A DNA stretch of 64,000 nucleotides, from positions 1 to 64,000 of the forward strand of contig CAWFLT010000016.1 of the NCBI GenBank assembly GCA_963816795.1, given 5' to 3'. This DNA comes from CAWFLT01 sp963816795 (GTDB lineage: Bacteria; Acidobacteriota; Vicinamibacteria; Vicinamibacterales; SCN-69-37). The position numbers and the translations under genes were made by a program. This document shows positions 51,458-60,369 of the stretch, piece by piece. Numbering within the stretch: the stretch's first letter is position 1; each line of letters starts with the position of its first letter. The notes under the pieces are model-generated. The model had not been told where the DNA came from, did not search any database, and saw only the letters and a program-made list of their open reading frames with translations.

Positions 51458-51690
51458 AGGTCCGGCGTGAAACGCGCTTGAGGTCCGGACTGGAAAGCAC
51501 ACGAGGTCCGGGGTGAAAGGCGCTCGAGGTCCGGGGTGAAAGGCGCTCGAGGTCCGGGGTGAAGGGCGCTTGAGGTCCGGACTGGAAAGCACTCGAGGTC
51601 CGGAGTGAGAAGCACGCGAGGTCCGGCGTGAAAGGCACACGAGGTCCGGGGTGAAATGCGCTTGAGGCCCGGGGTGAAGGGCGCTTGAGT
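51458..51690 (+). repeat. Ten tandem units of a 23-bp GAGGTCCGG-GTGAAA repeat
   Basis: Unit consensus TGAGGTCCGGNGTGAAAGGCGC at a regular 23-bp period for about 230 bp, with variants (ACTGG, AGTGAGA). Copies differ mainly at the position after CCGG and in the last six bases. Confidence 0.93.
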
Positions 51691-52004
51691 AAAGTGGACC
51701 GCCCGCAGGCGAGTGTAACGAGCCGTCGCGGGCGCGCGCATGGGGGTGGGGCCCCATGCGCATCTAAGAAAGATGTCCGGAGTGAAAAGCGCTTGAGGTC
51801 CAAGAGTAAGCGGACACCCGCGCCGCAAGGCGGCGCGGCCCGAGGCGTGGGGGTGGGGCCCCACGCCTGTAAATAAGAGAACAGCGCTCGAGGTCCGGGT
51901 TGAAGGGCGCGCTTGAGTAAAGTGGACCGCCCGCAGGCGAGCGTAGCGAGCCGTCGCGGGCGCGCGCATGGGGGTGGGGCCCCATGCGCAACTAAGAACG
52001 ATGT
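51691..52004 (+). repeat. Two-hairpin elements of two subtypes alternating with 23-bp units
   Basis: Subtype with hairpin 2 GCGCATGGGG/CCCCATGCGC occurs twice (about 51691-51775 and 51917-52000). A standard copy with GCGCCGC/GCGGCGC and GGCGTGGGG/CCCCACGCC lies at about 51812-51875. One or two 23-bp units sit between them. With 51458-51690 this makes a 600-bp gene-free repeat island. Confidence 0.9.
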
Positions 52005-52045
52005 CCGCTGTTGAGAGAGAATGTCCGTTCAATGAGGTCAGAGCA

Positions 52046-53139
52046 ATGAGTTCGCTACGAGCGACGGTAGTTATCAGTGTCTTGGCGATGAGCGCCTGCG
52101 GCGGCGATCGACCGGCTGAGAGTACAGCGAAGTCGACCGCACCGGCCGCGCCGCGCCGCCCGCGCCGGGTGTCAGGCTGTATGTCTCCGATGAAACCGAC
52201 GGCAATGTGCTCGTGATCGATCCCGAGGCCGGCCGGCTGCTCGAGCGTATTCCCGTGGGCAAGCGGCCGCGCGGATTACATCTCTCACTCGACGGCAAGC
52301 TGCTGTATGTCGCGCTGTCGGGATCGCCGATCGCGCCTCCCGGCGTGGACGAATCCAAGCTGCCGCCTCCCGATCGATCCGCGGACGGCATCGGCGTCGT
52401 CGATCTCGACGCGCGCAAGCTCGTGCGCTCGCTGCCGTCCGGTCAGGATCCCGAAGCATTCGATCTGTCGCTCGACGGCCGTATCGCCTATCTGTCGAAC
52501 GAGGAAACGGCTGAGATGTCGGCCCTGAACCTCACCAGCGGCACGATAGACGGCAAGGTGAAAGTCGGTGGCGAGCCGGAAGGCGTCACGCTCCGCCCGG
52601 ACGGCCAGGTGGTCTATGTCACGTGCGAGGAAGACAACGAAGTCTACGCCGTCGACGCCCGCAGCTTGAAGGTCCTGGCGAAGATGAAGACGGCGGCGCG
52701 CCCGCGGGCGGTCGTGTTCACGTCCGACGGCTCGACGGCGTTCGTCACCGATGAGAACGCGGCGGCGGTGACCGTCATCGACGGTCAGGCGCACAAGGTG
52801 GTGGCCACGATCAAGATCCCGCAGGCGGAGGGCACCAAGGTCCCGCCGCGGCCGATGGGAGCCGTGCTCTCGCCCGACGGGCAGCACGTCTACGTGTCGC
52901 TGGGCCGCTACAAGGGCATTGCCGTGATCGACGTTGCCGGCCGCAAGCTGGCGCGAATCATCGACAACGTCGGCGATCGGCCGTGGGGGATTGCCATCAG
53001 CGCCGACGGCCGCAAGCTCTACACCGCGAACGGCCCCTCGAAGGACGTGTCGATCATCGACGTCGCGACCGGCACGGTCGAGAAGCGCATTGATGTTGGT
53101 GGCAGTCCGTGGGGAGTCGTCATCGGAACGGGACGATGA
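52046..53139 (+). CDS. YVTN-family beta-propeller lipoprotein (one frameshift)
   Basis: Start ATG 52046. Lipobox 'VLAMSACGGD' (Cys about residue 18) indicates a lipoprotein. A +1 shift near 52160 precedes 'GVRLYVSDETDGNVLVIDPEAGRLLERIPVGKRPRG'. Seven YVTN-like blades follow with repeating 'D/G-x-x-V-Y-V-S/T ... V-x-V-I-D-x-x-x-x-K-V ... I-x-V-G' patterns ('LYVALSG', 'AYLSNEET', 'VYVTCEEDNEVYAVD', 'AFVTDENAAAVTVID', 'VYVSLGRYKGIAVID', 'LYTANGPSKDVSIID'). About 365 residues. Probably a periplasmic or surface binding or electron-transfer-associated propeller. Its stop overlaps the TonB receptor start (ATGA). Confidence 0.88.
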
Positions 53140-55454
53140 CGTCAGCCCGCGTTCGGGCGACGCTGGTGGCGCTCGCGTGCTCGCTGCTTCCGGCGATGAC
53201 GATCGCGCAGGACAAACCCGCGCCTGCGCCGCCACCGCAGGCGCCGACCGTGAAGGAAACTGTTGAAGTCGTCGCGGTCACGCCCATCCTGGGTCTTGGC
53301 GTCCCGCGTGCCCTCGTGCCCGCCGCCATCCAGGTGCTGACGGTCGACGACATGCAGCGCAGCCCGAACGTGTCGTTCGGCGCCCTTGCGGCGACGCGCA
53401 TGGCGAGCGTGAACCTCAACGAAACCCAGGTCAATCCATTCCAGCCGGATGTGCAGTTCCGCGGGTTCGTCGCGTCTCCGCTGCTCGGCCTGCCGCAAGG
53501 GCTCGCCGTCTACCAGGACGGCGTCCGCGCCAACGAGCCGTTCGGCGACACGATGAACTGGGATCTCATCCCGATGAATGCGATCGCCAGCGTGACCTTC
53601 ATGCCTGGATCGAGCCCGCTGTTCGGACTGAACGCGCTCGGCGGCGCGCTCTCGCTCCAGACGAAAACCGGATTCTCCCATCCCGGCGTCGCCGTCAGCT
53701 CCTCCATCGGCGCGTTCGGCCGGCGTTGGATCGATGCCGAAGCCGGCGGGCACAACGACCGGCTCGGCTACTTCGTTGCCGGGCGTTTACTCGCGGAAGA
53801 CGGCTGGCGGGACTTCTCGCCGTCCACGCTGCGGCAGGTGTTCGGCAGCGTGCAGTGGCGCGGATCGACGTCGACGCTGGGCGCGACGGTCATGGTCGCC
53901 GGCAACGATCTGATCGGAAACGGCCCGGCGCCGGTTCAGCTGCTCGACGAAGATCGCGCGGCGATCTTCACGCACCCTGACGAAACCGCGATCGACACCG
54001 CCCAGGTCAGCCTGCGCGGCAGCCGGACGTTCTCCCCCAGGGTGACCCTCGACGGCGTCCTGTTCTACCGGCCGGCGAAGATCGGTACGTTCAACGGCGA
54101 CGACACCACGTACGACGAATGCGACTCGCCCGCGTTTCGCGATCGGCTCTGCGCCGATGACGGCGACGGCAATCCGGTGCGGGACCAGAACGGCCAGCTG
54201 ATTCCGGTCGACGACGACGACCCGTTCAGCGGGACCAACAACACGTCGACCACACGAACGCGCGGGTGGGGCGGATCGGTACAGTTGTCGGCTGCGCAGC
54301 AGGTGCGGGGACGCGCCAACCAGTTCATCGCCGGCGCCAGTTTCGATCGCGCCGGCTCGAAGTACAGCTTCGATACCGAGATCGCGCGGCTCACCGACGA
54401 CCGTGGCACCGAGGGCACCGGCCTGATCGATTCGGGCGCCGCCGTGCGGCTCAATACCACGGCGACGCACACCGGGTTCTATGTCGCCGACTTTTTTACC
54501 GTCGCCCCGAAAGTCACGGTCTCGGGATCAGCGCGCTTCACGCACAGCGCGATCGACCTGCGCGATCAGCTCGGCGACGATTTGACCGGCGACCACCGCT
54601 TCAACCGGCTGAATCCGTCGGCCGGCGTGACGTATCAGTTCCACGCGAAAGCCGCCGGCTATTTCAGCATCGGCACGGCGTCGCGCGTGCCGACGCCGTC
54701 CGAGCTCGGTTGTGCGGATCCCGAAGATCCCTGCCGCTTGCCGAATGCTTTTGTCGCCGATCCACCGCTCGCGCAAGTGGTCGCGCGGACGATCGAAGGC
54801 GGGGTTCGCGGCCGCGCCGCCGGCGTCAACTGGTCCGGATCGCTCTTCCGCACCGTCAATCAGGACGACATCCTGTTCATCAGCAGCGGCGCGCTCACCA
54901 ACGAAGGACACTTCGAGAACGTCGGCGAGACCGAGCGCGACGGACTCGAGTTGACGGCCTCCGGAACCCCCGGGCCGTTCCTGCGATGGGACGCGTCCTA
55001 CACCTTCCTGCGAGCCAGGTTGGCGACGCCGCTCGTGCTCAGCAGCCCGAACCATCCTGATGCGATCGACGGCGAGATCCTGGTCCCGGCCGGCAGCACC
55101 CTTCCCGGGGTGCCGCGTCATTCGCTTCGCGCCGGTGTGTCGGTGACGAAGGGCCGGGCGACCATCGGCGCCGATCTCGCCTACAGTTCCTCGTCCTTTC
55201 TGCGCGGTGACGAGGCCAATCTCCTTCCGCCAGTCGAGGCCCGGAGCGTCGTCGATCTGAACGGCACCTACACGGTCGGCAAGCGGATCCGGCTCGCGGC
55301 GCGCGTGACCAACCTGTTCGGTGCGGAATACTCGACTTTTGGCCTGCTTGGCGAGGCCGATGACGTCCTTGGCGACGCCTACGACGATCCCCGCTTTCTC
55401 GGTCCCGGGGCGCCGCGCGCCGCCTGGGTAGGCATTGAGCTCGTCTTTCGGTAA
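53136..55454 (+). CDS. TonB-dependent outer-membrane receptor
   Basis: 772 residues from ATG 53136. Signal peptide about 1-25 (cleavage after TIAQ). Plug domain about 40-175: 'VEVVAVTPILG' as TonB-box-like start, 'QFRGFVASPLLGLPQGLAVYQDGVRANEPFGDTMNWDLIPMNAIASVTFMPGSSPLFGLNALGGALSLQTK'. The barrel covers the rest, ending 'AAWVGIELVFR' near a terminal aromatic. It resembles receptors of the acidobacterial/proteobacterial type lacking an N-terminal regulatory domain. It imports a large or scarce solute across the outer membrane using TonB. Overlaps the propeller gene, so the two are probably co-expressed. Intact. Confidence 0.92.
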   Translation: MTSARVRATLVALACSLLPAMTIAQDKPAPAPPPQAPTVKETVEVVAVTPILGLGVPRALVPAAIQVLTVDDMQRSPNVSFGALAATRMASVNLNETQVNPFQPDVQFRGFVASPLLGLPQGLAVYQDGVRANEPFGDTMNWDLIPMNAIASVTFMPGSSPLFGLNALGGALSLQTKTGFSHPGVAVSSSIGAFGRRWIDAEAGGHNDRLGYFVAGRLLAEDGWRDFSPSTLRQVFGSVQWRGSTSTLGATVMVAGNDLIGNGPAPVQLLDEDRAAIFTHPDETAIDTAQVSLRGSRTFSPRVTLDGVLFYRPAKIGTFNGDDTTYDECDSPAFRDRLCADDGDGNPVRDQNGQLIPVDDDDPFSGTNNTSTTRTRGWGGSVQLSAAQQVRGRANQFIAGASFDRAGSKYSFDTEIARLTDDRGTEGTGLIDSGAAVRLNTTATHTGFYVADFFTVAPKVTVSGSARFTHSAIDLRDQLGDDLTGDHRFNRLNPSAGVTYQFHAKAAGYFSIGTASRVPTPSELGCADPEDPCRLPNAFVADPPLAQVVARTIEGGVRGRAAGVNWSGSLFRTVNQDDILFISSGALTNEGHFENVGETERDGLELTASGTPGPFLRWDASYTFLRARLATPLVLSSPNHPDAIDGEILVPAGSTLPGVPRHSLRAGVSVTKGRATIGADLAYSSSSFLRGDEANLLPPVEARSVVDLNGTYTVGKRIRLAARVTNLFGAEYSTFGLLGEADDVLGDAYDDPRFLGPGAPRAAWVGIELVFR

Positions 55455-55466
55455 CAATTCCAGCTG

Positions 55467-57831
55467 ATGATGCCCGCTCTCGTCGTGCTTCTGTGGCAGT
55501 TCGCCGCAATCGGTCAAGCCGCGGCGCCGGCGAACGGACCAGTGACGGGCGTGGTCCGTGACACCGCCGGCGGCGTCGTCGCCGGCGCGTCCGTGATTGC
55601 GAGGACGGGTGGCGGCGACAGTCAGGCCGTCACTGGAGTGGACGGGCGGTTCACGATCACGGTCTCCCAGCCGGGCGACATCGTCGTGATCGTTCGCGCC
55701 GCCGGGTTCGCCGAAGGGCGTCAGACGATCGGCTCGGGGGCGGCGCGCCAGGACCTCTCGGTGGTGCTCAAGCCGGCGACCGTCCTGGAAACCGTGATCG
55801 TCACGCCGGCCCGCGGCGAGCAACGCCTCGGCGACACGGCCGCCAGCATCAACGTCATCAACCGCGCGGAGATTCGTCAGTCGCCAGCCGTCGTCGCTGA
55901 CGATGTGCTGCGGCGGATGCCGGCGTTCAGCCTGTTCCGCCGCACGAGCAGCATCTCGTCGCATCCGACAACGCAAGGCGTCTCGTTGCGCGGCCTCGGG
56001 CCGAGCGGCGTCAGCCGGACGCTCGTGCTCCTCGATGGCGTGCCGTTCAACGATCCGTTTGGCGGCTGGGTCTACTGGACGCGCATCCCGCTCGAGGGTA
56101 CCGATCGCATCGAGCTGGTGGACAGCTCCAGCTCGAGCTTGTACGGCAACTTCGCGATGGGTGGCGTCATCAACATCGTGACGGCGCCGGCCGCGAGGCG
56201 AACGCTCGATGTGCGGACGCAGTACGGCAACTTGACCAGCCCGAAGCTCGATGTTTCGGCAAGCGACGTCTGGGGCAAGGTCGGCGTGTCGGCGGACGTC
56301 ACCACGTTCAAGACGGACGGCTTCCCGATTGTCGTTGACGTCAATCCCGCCGGCGTCGCCGAGCGCGGGCTGGTGGACAACAACGCGACGGTGGACTTCA
56401 CCAACGTCAATTTCAAGCTGGTGTACGACGCGACCGAGCGGGCGCGCTTTTTCTTCCGAACCGGCTATTTCAGCGAAGAGCGGAACAACGGCAAGCACAG
56501 CACGATCGACGGGACGCCGGAAGCGAACGACACCACGTGGACGACTGTCAGCGGCGGCACGCGCCTCATTCTGGCGGACCGCAGCGAACTGACGGCGACG
56601 CTCTTCGTCGACAGTGAGACGTTCCGCAGCAATTTCCTCGCCGTGCCGGCAGCGACGCCACCGCGCAGCATCGGCCGGATGACGCTCAACCAGAGGGTGC
56701 CGACCAGCGGCGCCGGCGTGATGACGCAGTGGTCGCGCACGTTCGACGGGCGTCACGTCGTTTCTGCGGGCGCTGACTGGCGCTGGGTGGACGGCGACAG
56801 CGAAGAGGACGGCCTCGACGCGACGACCGGCACGCAGGTCGTGTTGAAGCGAATCTCCGGCGGCACGCAGCGGAGCGCCGGCGTCTTCGTGCAGGACATC
56901 TTCACGCCGGTGCCGGCGGTGACGTTCACCGGCAGCGTGCGAATCGATCACTGGCGGAGCTACGACGGTCACAACCTCGAATCGAACTATCCGAGCGGGA
57001 CGCCGACGGCCAACAACAACCCGGCGCTGCCTGAGCGCAGCGACACCGTGACCAGTCCGCGATTTGCCGCCATCTATCGCATCGCGCCGAAGTTCCGGCT
57101 GTGGGGCGACATCGGCTGGGGGTTCCGCGCGCCGACGCTGAACGAGCTCTACCGGCAGTTTCGCGTCGGCACCGTGCTGACCCTGGCCAACAATCAGCTT
57201 GGACCCGAGCAACTGGTCGGCGGCGAGCTCGGCTTCAACGCCGAGTTGATGCGACAGCTCACGTGGCGCGCCACGTGGTTCGACAACCGCGTCGAGAATC
57301 CCGTCGCCAACGTGACGATCAGCACCGCGGGCGCCAACGTCACGCAACAGCGTCAGAATCTCGGGCGGACGCGGGTGTCGGGCCTGCAGACCGACGTCGA
57401 ATATCGCCTCGGCCCGGCGTGGCGGATCGTGGGCGGCTACCTTTACAACCGCGCGCGGGTGACCGAGTCGCCCGCCAATCCCGCGCTCGTCGACAAGACC
57501 TTGCCGCAGGTGCCGACGCACCGCGGCACCGTGCAAGTCGCCTACACCAACGCCAGGCTGCTGAATGTCGGCTTCGAGGTGCTGGCGATCGGCCGCCAGT
57601 TCGATGACGACCTGAACACGCGCACGGTCCCGGGAATCCCGGAGCCCGGGCTGCCGAAATTTGCCATCCTCTCGATGACGGCCTCGCGAGCGCTCGACGC
57701 CGCGCTTCGAAGTGTTTTTTGGCGTGCAGAACCTCCTCGATCAGCAGTATTTTGTCGGCACGCTGCCGACCACGACGGGTTCGCCGCGCCTGTTCAACGG
57801 CGGCGTCCGTGTTCGCCTGGGCGCCAAGTAG
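55467..57831 (+). CDS. TonB-dependent receptor with carboxypeptidase-regulatory-like head (one frameshift)
   Basis: Start ATG 55467, 12 bp after the first receptor. Signal peptide about 1-18, regulatory-like domain about 25-100 ('GVVRDTAGGVVAGASVIARTGGG'), plug about 105-235 ('ETVIVTPARGEQRLGDTAASINVINRAEIRQSPAVVADDVLRRMP', 'VSLRGLGPSGVSRTLVLLDGVPFNDPFGGWVYWTRIPLEGTDRIELV', 'GGVINIVT'), then the barrel. A +1 shift near 57706 precedes 'VFFGVQNLLDQQYFVGTLPTTTGSPRLFNGGVRVRLGAK', stop at 57831; corrected length about 787 residues. The plug is vitamin-B12/siderophore-receptor-like, but substrate is unassigned. Tandem with the previous receptor and propeller. Confidence 0.9.
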
Positions 57832-57915
57832 CGCGCCTCGGCTTGTGTCCGTAGCGCGCCTCGGGCTGTGAGGCGCGAGTTCAGCGTCCGTAGCGCGCCT
57901 CGGGTTGTGAGGCGC
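57832..57915. repeat. GTAGCGCGCCTCGGG-TGTGAGGCGCG hairpin repeat, three copies
   Basis: CGCGCCTCGG, TGTG, AGGCGCG units follow the receptor stop. Each forms a GCGCCT/AGGCGC hairpin. Possible terminator region. Confidence 0.75.
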
Positions 57916-57928
57916 GAAGGAGTCCACG

Positions 57929-58708
57929 ATGTCACTCAAGTCCCGGGTCGTTTCTGTCCTGGTGCTGGCGTTGGTCGCCAGCGCGCCGTTCATGCACTAT
58001 CCCGGCGCGGAGCAGCGCGGCCAGCCGCAGCCGACCGGACCTCGTCTCAAAGCGCTCGTCGTGAGCGGCGGCTGCTGCCATGACTACACCAATCAGGACA
58101 AGCTCCTGATGGAGGCGGTGCGCAAGATTCTGCCGGTGGACTGGATGGTCGCCTACCAGGGCGGGACCGGCAGCAACGTGATGATCCCGCTCTACAGCGA
58201 TCCCAACTGGTTCAAGGGCTACGACATCGTTGTGCACAACGAGTGTTATGCGGACATCGCCGACGAGGCGTTCATCCGCACGATCACGGCGGCGCAGAAA
58301 GCCGGCGTGCCGACGATGGTGCTGCATTGCTCGATGCACTCGTACCGCTCAGCGAAAATCGACGACTGGCGCGAGCTGCTCGGCGTGACGACGCGCCGGC
58401 ACACCCGCGCGCACGCGATCGCCGTCAAGATGGTGGCGAAGGACGATCCGATCATCACCGGCCTCAAGGAAGACTGGGTGACTCCTACCGACGAGCTGTA
58501 CGTGATCGACAAGGTGTGGCCGAACGTCAAGATTCTGGCCAGCGCAGTGAGCCCGGAAGAAGGCAACGCCGAGTACCCGGTGGTCTGGACGAGCGAATAC
58601 GGCGGCGCCCGCGTCTTCGGCACGACGCTCGGCCACGGCGAAACCTGGAACGATCCGGTCTTTCAGGAACTGCTGCAGCGGGGTTTCAAGTGGGCGGTAA
58701 ACAGATAA
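57929..58708 (+). CDS. Exported ThuA-domain protein
   Basis: 259 residues from ATG 57929 with GAAGGAG 9 nt upstream. Signal peptide about 1-20. ThuA/glutamine-amidotransferase-like fold: 'LKALVVSGGCCHDY', 'YDIVVHNECYADIADEAFIRTITAAQKAGVPTMVLHCSMHSYRS', 'HTRAHAIAVKMVAKDDPIITGL', 'DELYVIDKVWPNVKILASA', 'YPVVWTSEYGGARVFGTTLGHGETWNDP'. ThuA proteins are linked to disaccharide (trehalose or sucrose) utilisation and are usually near Gfo/Idh/MocA and sugar-phosphate isomerase genes. Both occur in this window, but not directly adjacent. Intact. Confidence 0.9.
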   Translation: MSLKSRVVSVLVLALVASAPFMHYPGAEQRGQPQPTGPRLKALVVSGGCCHDYTNQDKLLMEAVRKILPVDWMVAYQGGTGSNVMIPLYSDPNWFKGYDIVVHNECYADIADEAFIRTITAAQKAGVPTMVLHCSMHSYRSAKIDDWRELLGVTTRRHTRAHAIAVKMVAKDDPIITGLKEDWVTPTDELYVIDKVWPNVKILASAVSPEEGNAEYPVVWTSEYGGARVFGTTLGHGETWNDPVFQELLQRGFKWAVNR

Positions 58709-58714
58709 GAGCAT

Positions 58715-58850
58715 GAGGTCCGGAGTGGAGGGCACTCGAGGTCCGGAGTGAAATGCGCTTGAGGTCCGGGGTGACGTGCGCTTGAGGTCCGGGGTGAAAA
58801 GCACCCGAGGTCCGGCGATTTGCCAATTGCCGATCAGTCGATTGCCACGG
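58715..58850. repeat. 23-bp GGTCCGG-GTGAAA units followed by CGATTGCC words
   Basis: Four or five 23-bp units (GAGGTCCGGAGTGGAGGGCA variants) run into a short stretch of CAATTGCCGATC words. It separates convergent ThuA and phosphofructokinase genes and joins two repeat families in one gap. Confidence 0.85.
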
Positions 58851-58852
58851 AT

Positions 58853-60145
58853 CTAGACAACATGCTCGCCTTTTTCGTCGAACACCAGCGCCGGCGGCTC
58901 TTCGGCGACGAGATGCTCGAACTGCCGCCGGAATTCGTCTTCTGAAAGCTGCGCCGTCTTCGCCAGTTTGGCCAGCTCTTCAGGGTCCTCGAAGTCGTCG
59001 CGCCGCATGCGGATCATGTAGCGGCGCGCGATCGCGTAGCGGGTCGACGTGATGTCGACGAGGCGGATGCGCGCGCGCCCCGTCTCGGCATCGATCATGT
59101 CCTTGAACGGCACCGGCACGAAATGTCCGCCCTGTATCGAGATCATGGCGGCATTGCCGCCCGCCAGCAGGTACTTCGCGGCGCAGTAGCCCAGATCGCG
59201 CGTGTACTCCATGTCGAACGGGATCGGATCGGCGCACCGCAACTCATAGCCGATGTTCTTCGCGGCGATCGTGGTCTTGAGCCCGAGGTTGCGCAGCCGC
59301 AGCTGCACCTGGGCCTTGAGGATCTCGCCCAGGTTGACCTCGGCCAGCCGCAGGTGGCCGTGGGCGTCGCGTTCCACCTCGGCGAGACCCTCGAGATCGC
59401 CGGTCGCGACGTCGAGGACCAGGCCTTCGGCGATGACCGCGACGCCATCCCGGCGTCCTTCCGCCAGCCGCTTGATGATCGCGCCGACCAGTGTGTCGAC
59501 GACGGTCTGGAGGCGAATCGGCGGCCGGAACTCCTCGGTGATGAGCGTGAGCGTCGCGCCGGCGGACTTGCCGATGCCGAGCGCGAGATGGCCCGCCTTG
59601 CGTCCCATCGCGATGACGAAATACCAGCGCGAGGTCGTCTTGGCGTCGACCATCAGGTTCTTCACGATATCGACGCCGTAGTGCCGCGCCGACTGGAACC
59701 CGAACGTGTCCACGTGCGCCGGGAGGTCGAGGTCGTTGTCGATCGTCTTCGGCACGTGGACGACGCGGATGCGGCCGGCGGCGCGCTTCTCGAGATTCAT
59801 CGCCGAGAACGCCGTGTCGTCGCCGCCAATCGTGATGAGCTGAGTGACGTCGAGCCGAAGGAGCGCGGAGATGGCACTCTCGAGCAGCGTCGGGTCGGTG
59901 GTCGGGTTGGCGCGTGCGATGCCGAGGTGCGATCCGCCGCGAAAGTGGATGCGGCTGACGGCGTCGATGGTGAGCGGCATGACGTGCGACGAGTCGCCCT
60001 GCATGATCCACTCGAAGCCGTCGCGGATCCCGACGACCTTGATGCCCTCGAGGCAGGCGCGGATGGTGGCGGCGCCGATGACGCTGTTGATGCCGGGGGC
60101 AGGGCCGCCGCCGACCAGAATGGCAAGATTGTTCGGACCTGTCAT
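58853..60145 (-). CDS. 6-phosphofructokinase, pyrophosphate-dependent type
   Basis: 430 residues from ATG 60145 (an ATG at 60160 overlaps a TATAAT box and is less likely). N-terminal 'LVGGGPAPGINSVIGAATIRA', 'ITIGGDDTAFSAMNL', 'VVHVPKTIDNDLDLPAHVDTFGF' and 'FVIAMGRKAGHLALGIGKSAGATLTLITEEF'. The GGDDT string (Asp where ATP enzymes have Gly) and PKTIDND (Lys) are the markers of PPi-dependent enzymes, so it probably phosphorylates fructose-6-phosphate reversibly with pyrophosphate. A long C-terminal extension fits the 'long' group. Cytoplasmic. Intact. Confidence 0.9.
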   Translation of the reverse strand: MTGPNNLAILVGGGPAPGINSVIGAATIRACLEGIKVVGIRDGFEWIMQGDSSHVMPLTIDAVSRIHFRGGSHLGIARANPTTDPTLLESAISALLRLDVTQLITIGGDDTAFSAMNLEKRAAGRIRVVHVPKTIDNDLDLPAHVDTFGFQSARHYGVDIVKNLMVDAKTTSRWYFVIAMGRKAGHLALGIGKSAGATLTLITEEFRPPIRLQTVVDTLVGAIIKRLAEGRRDGVAVIAEGLVLDVATGDLEGLAEVERDAHGHLRLAEVNLGEILKAQVQLRLRNLGLKTTIAAKNIGYELRCADPIPFDMEYTRDLGYCAAKYLLAGGNAAMISIQGGHFVPVPFKDMIDAETGRARIRLVDITSTRYAIARRYMIRMRRDDFEDPEELAKLAKTAQLSEDEFRRQFEHLVAEEPPALVFDEKGEHVV

Positions 60146-60158
60146 GGGAACGCCGGTC

Positions 60159-60164
60159 ATTATA
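60159..60164 (-). promoter_or_regulatory. Candidate -10 box (TATAAT) for the phosphofructokinase gene
   Basis: A perfect TATAAT on the minus strand, 13 nt before ATG 60145. No clear -35 and no ribosome site; a very short or absent leader is likely. Confidence 0.45.
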
Positions 60165-60189
60165 CGCTGATGTAATCGATTGCAGCCAG

Positions 60190-60355
60190 AGCGGGGTGCT
60201 GGGTGCGGGGTGCCAGGTGCTTGGTGCGCGGAAACGAGCCTGGCGGGGTGCAGCCTGTAGCACCCAGCCTGTAGCACCCAGCCTGTAGCACCTAGCACCC
60301 AGCACGTAGCACCCAGCACCCAGCACGTAGCACCCAGCACCCAGCACCCACACTG
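60190..60355. repeat. GGTGCTGGGTGC / GCACCCAGCACGTA word repeat
   Basis: GGGTGCTGGGTGCGGGGTGCC on the left is followed by more than ten CAGCACCCAGCACGTAGCAC words on the right. Same family as 25315-25460; fills the divergent gap. Confidence 0.9.
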
Positions 60356-60356
60356 C

Positions 60357-60362
60357 TATTCT
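60357..60362 (+). promoter_or_regulatory. Candidate -10 box (TATTCT) for leaderless membrane-protein transcript
   Basis: TATTCT ends 7 nt before GTG 60370 with no ribosome site. Confidence 0.35.
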
Positions 60363-60369
60363 CCCCGTC

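Noticed and set aside
51458..52004. Possible CRISPR array
   Set aside because: Units are directly adjacent with no unique spacers, units vary along their length, and no cas gene is in the window.
54528..57536. 1002-codon open frame on the minus strand
   Set aside because: It is antisense to two well-supported TonB receptors, has Arg/His/Gly-rich low-complexity translation typical of high-GC shadow frames, and no recognisable domain.
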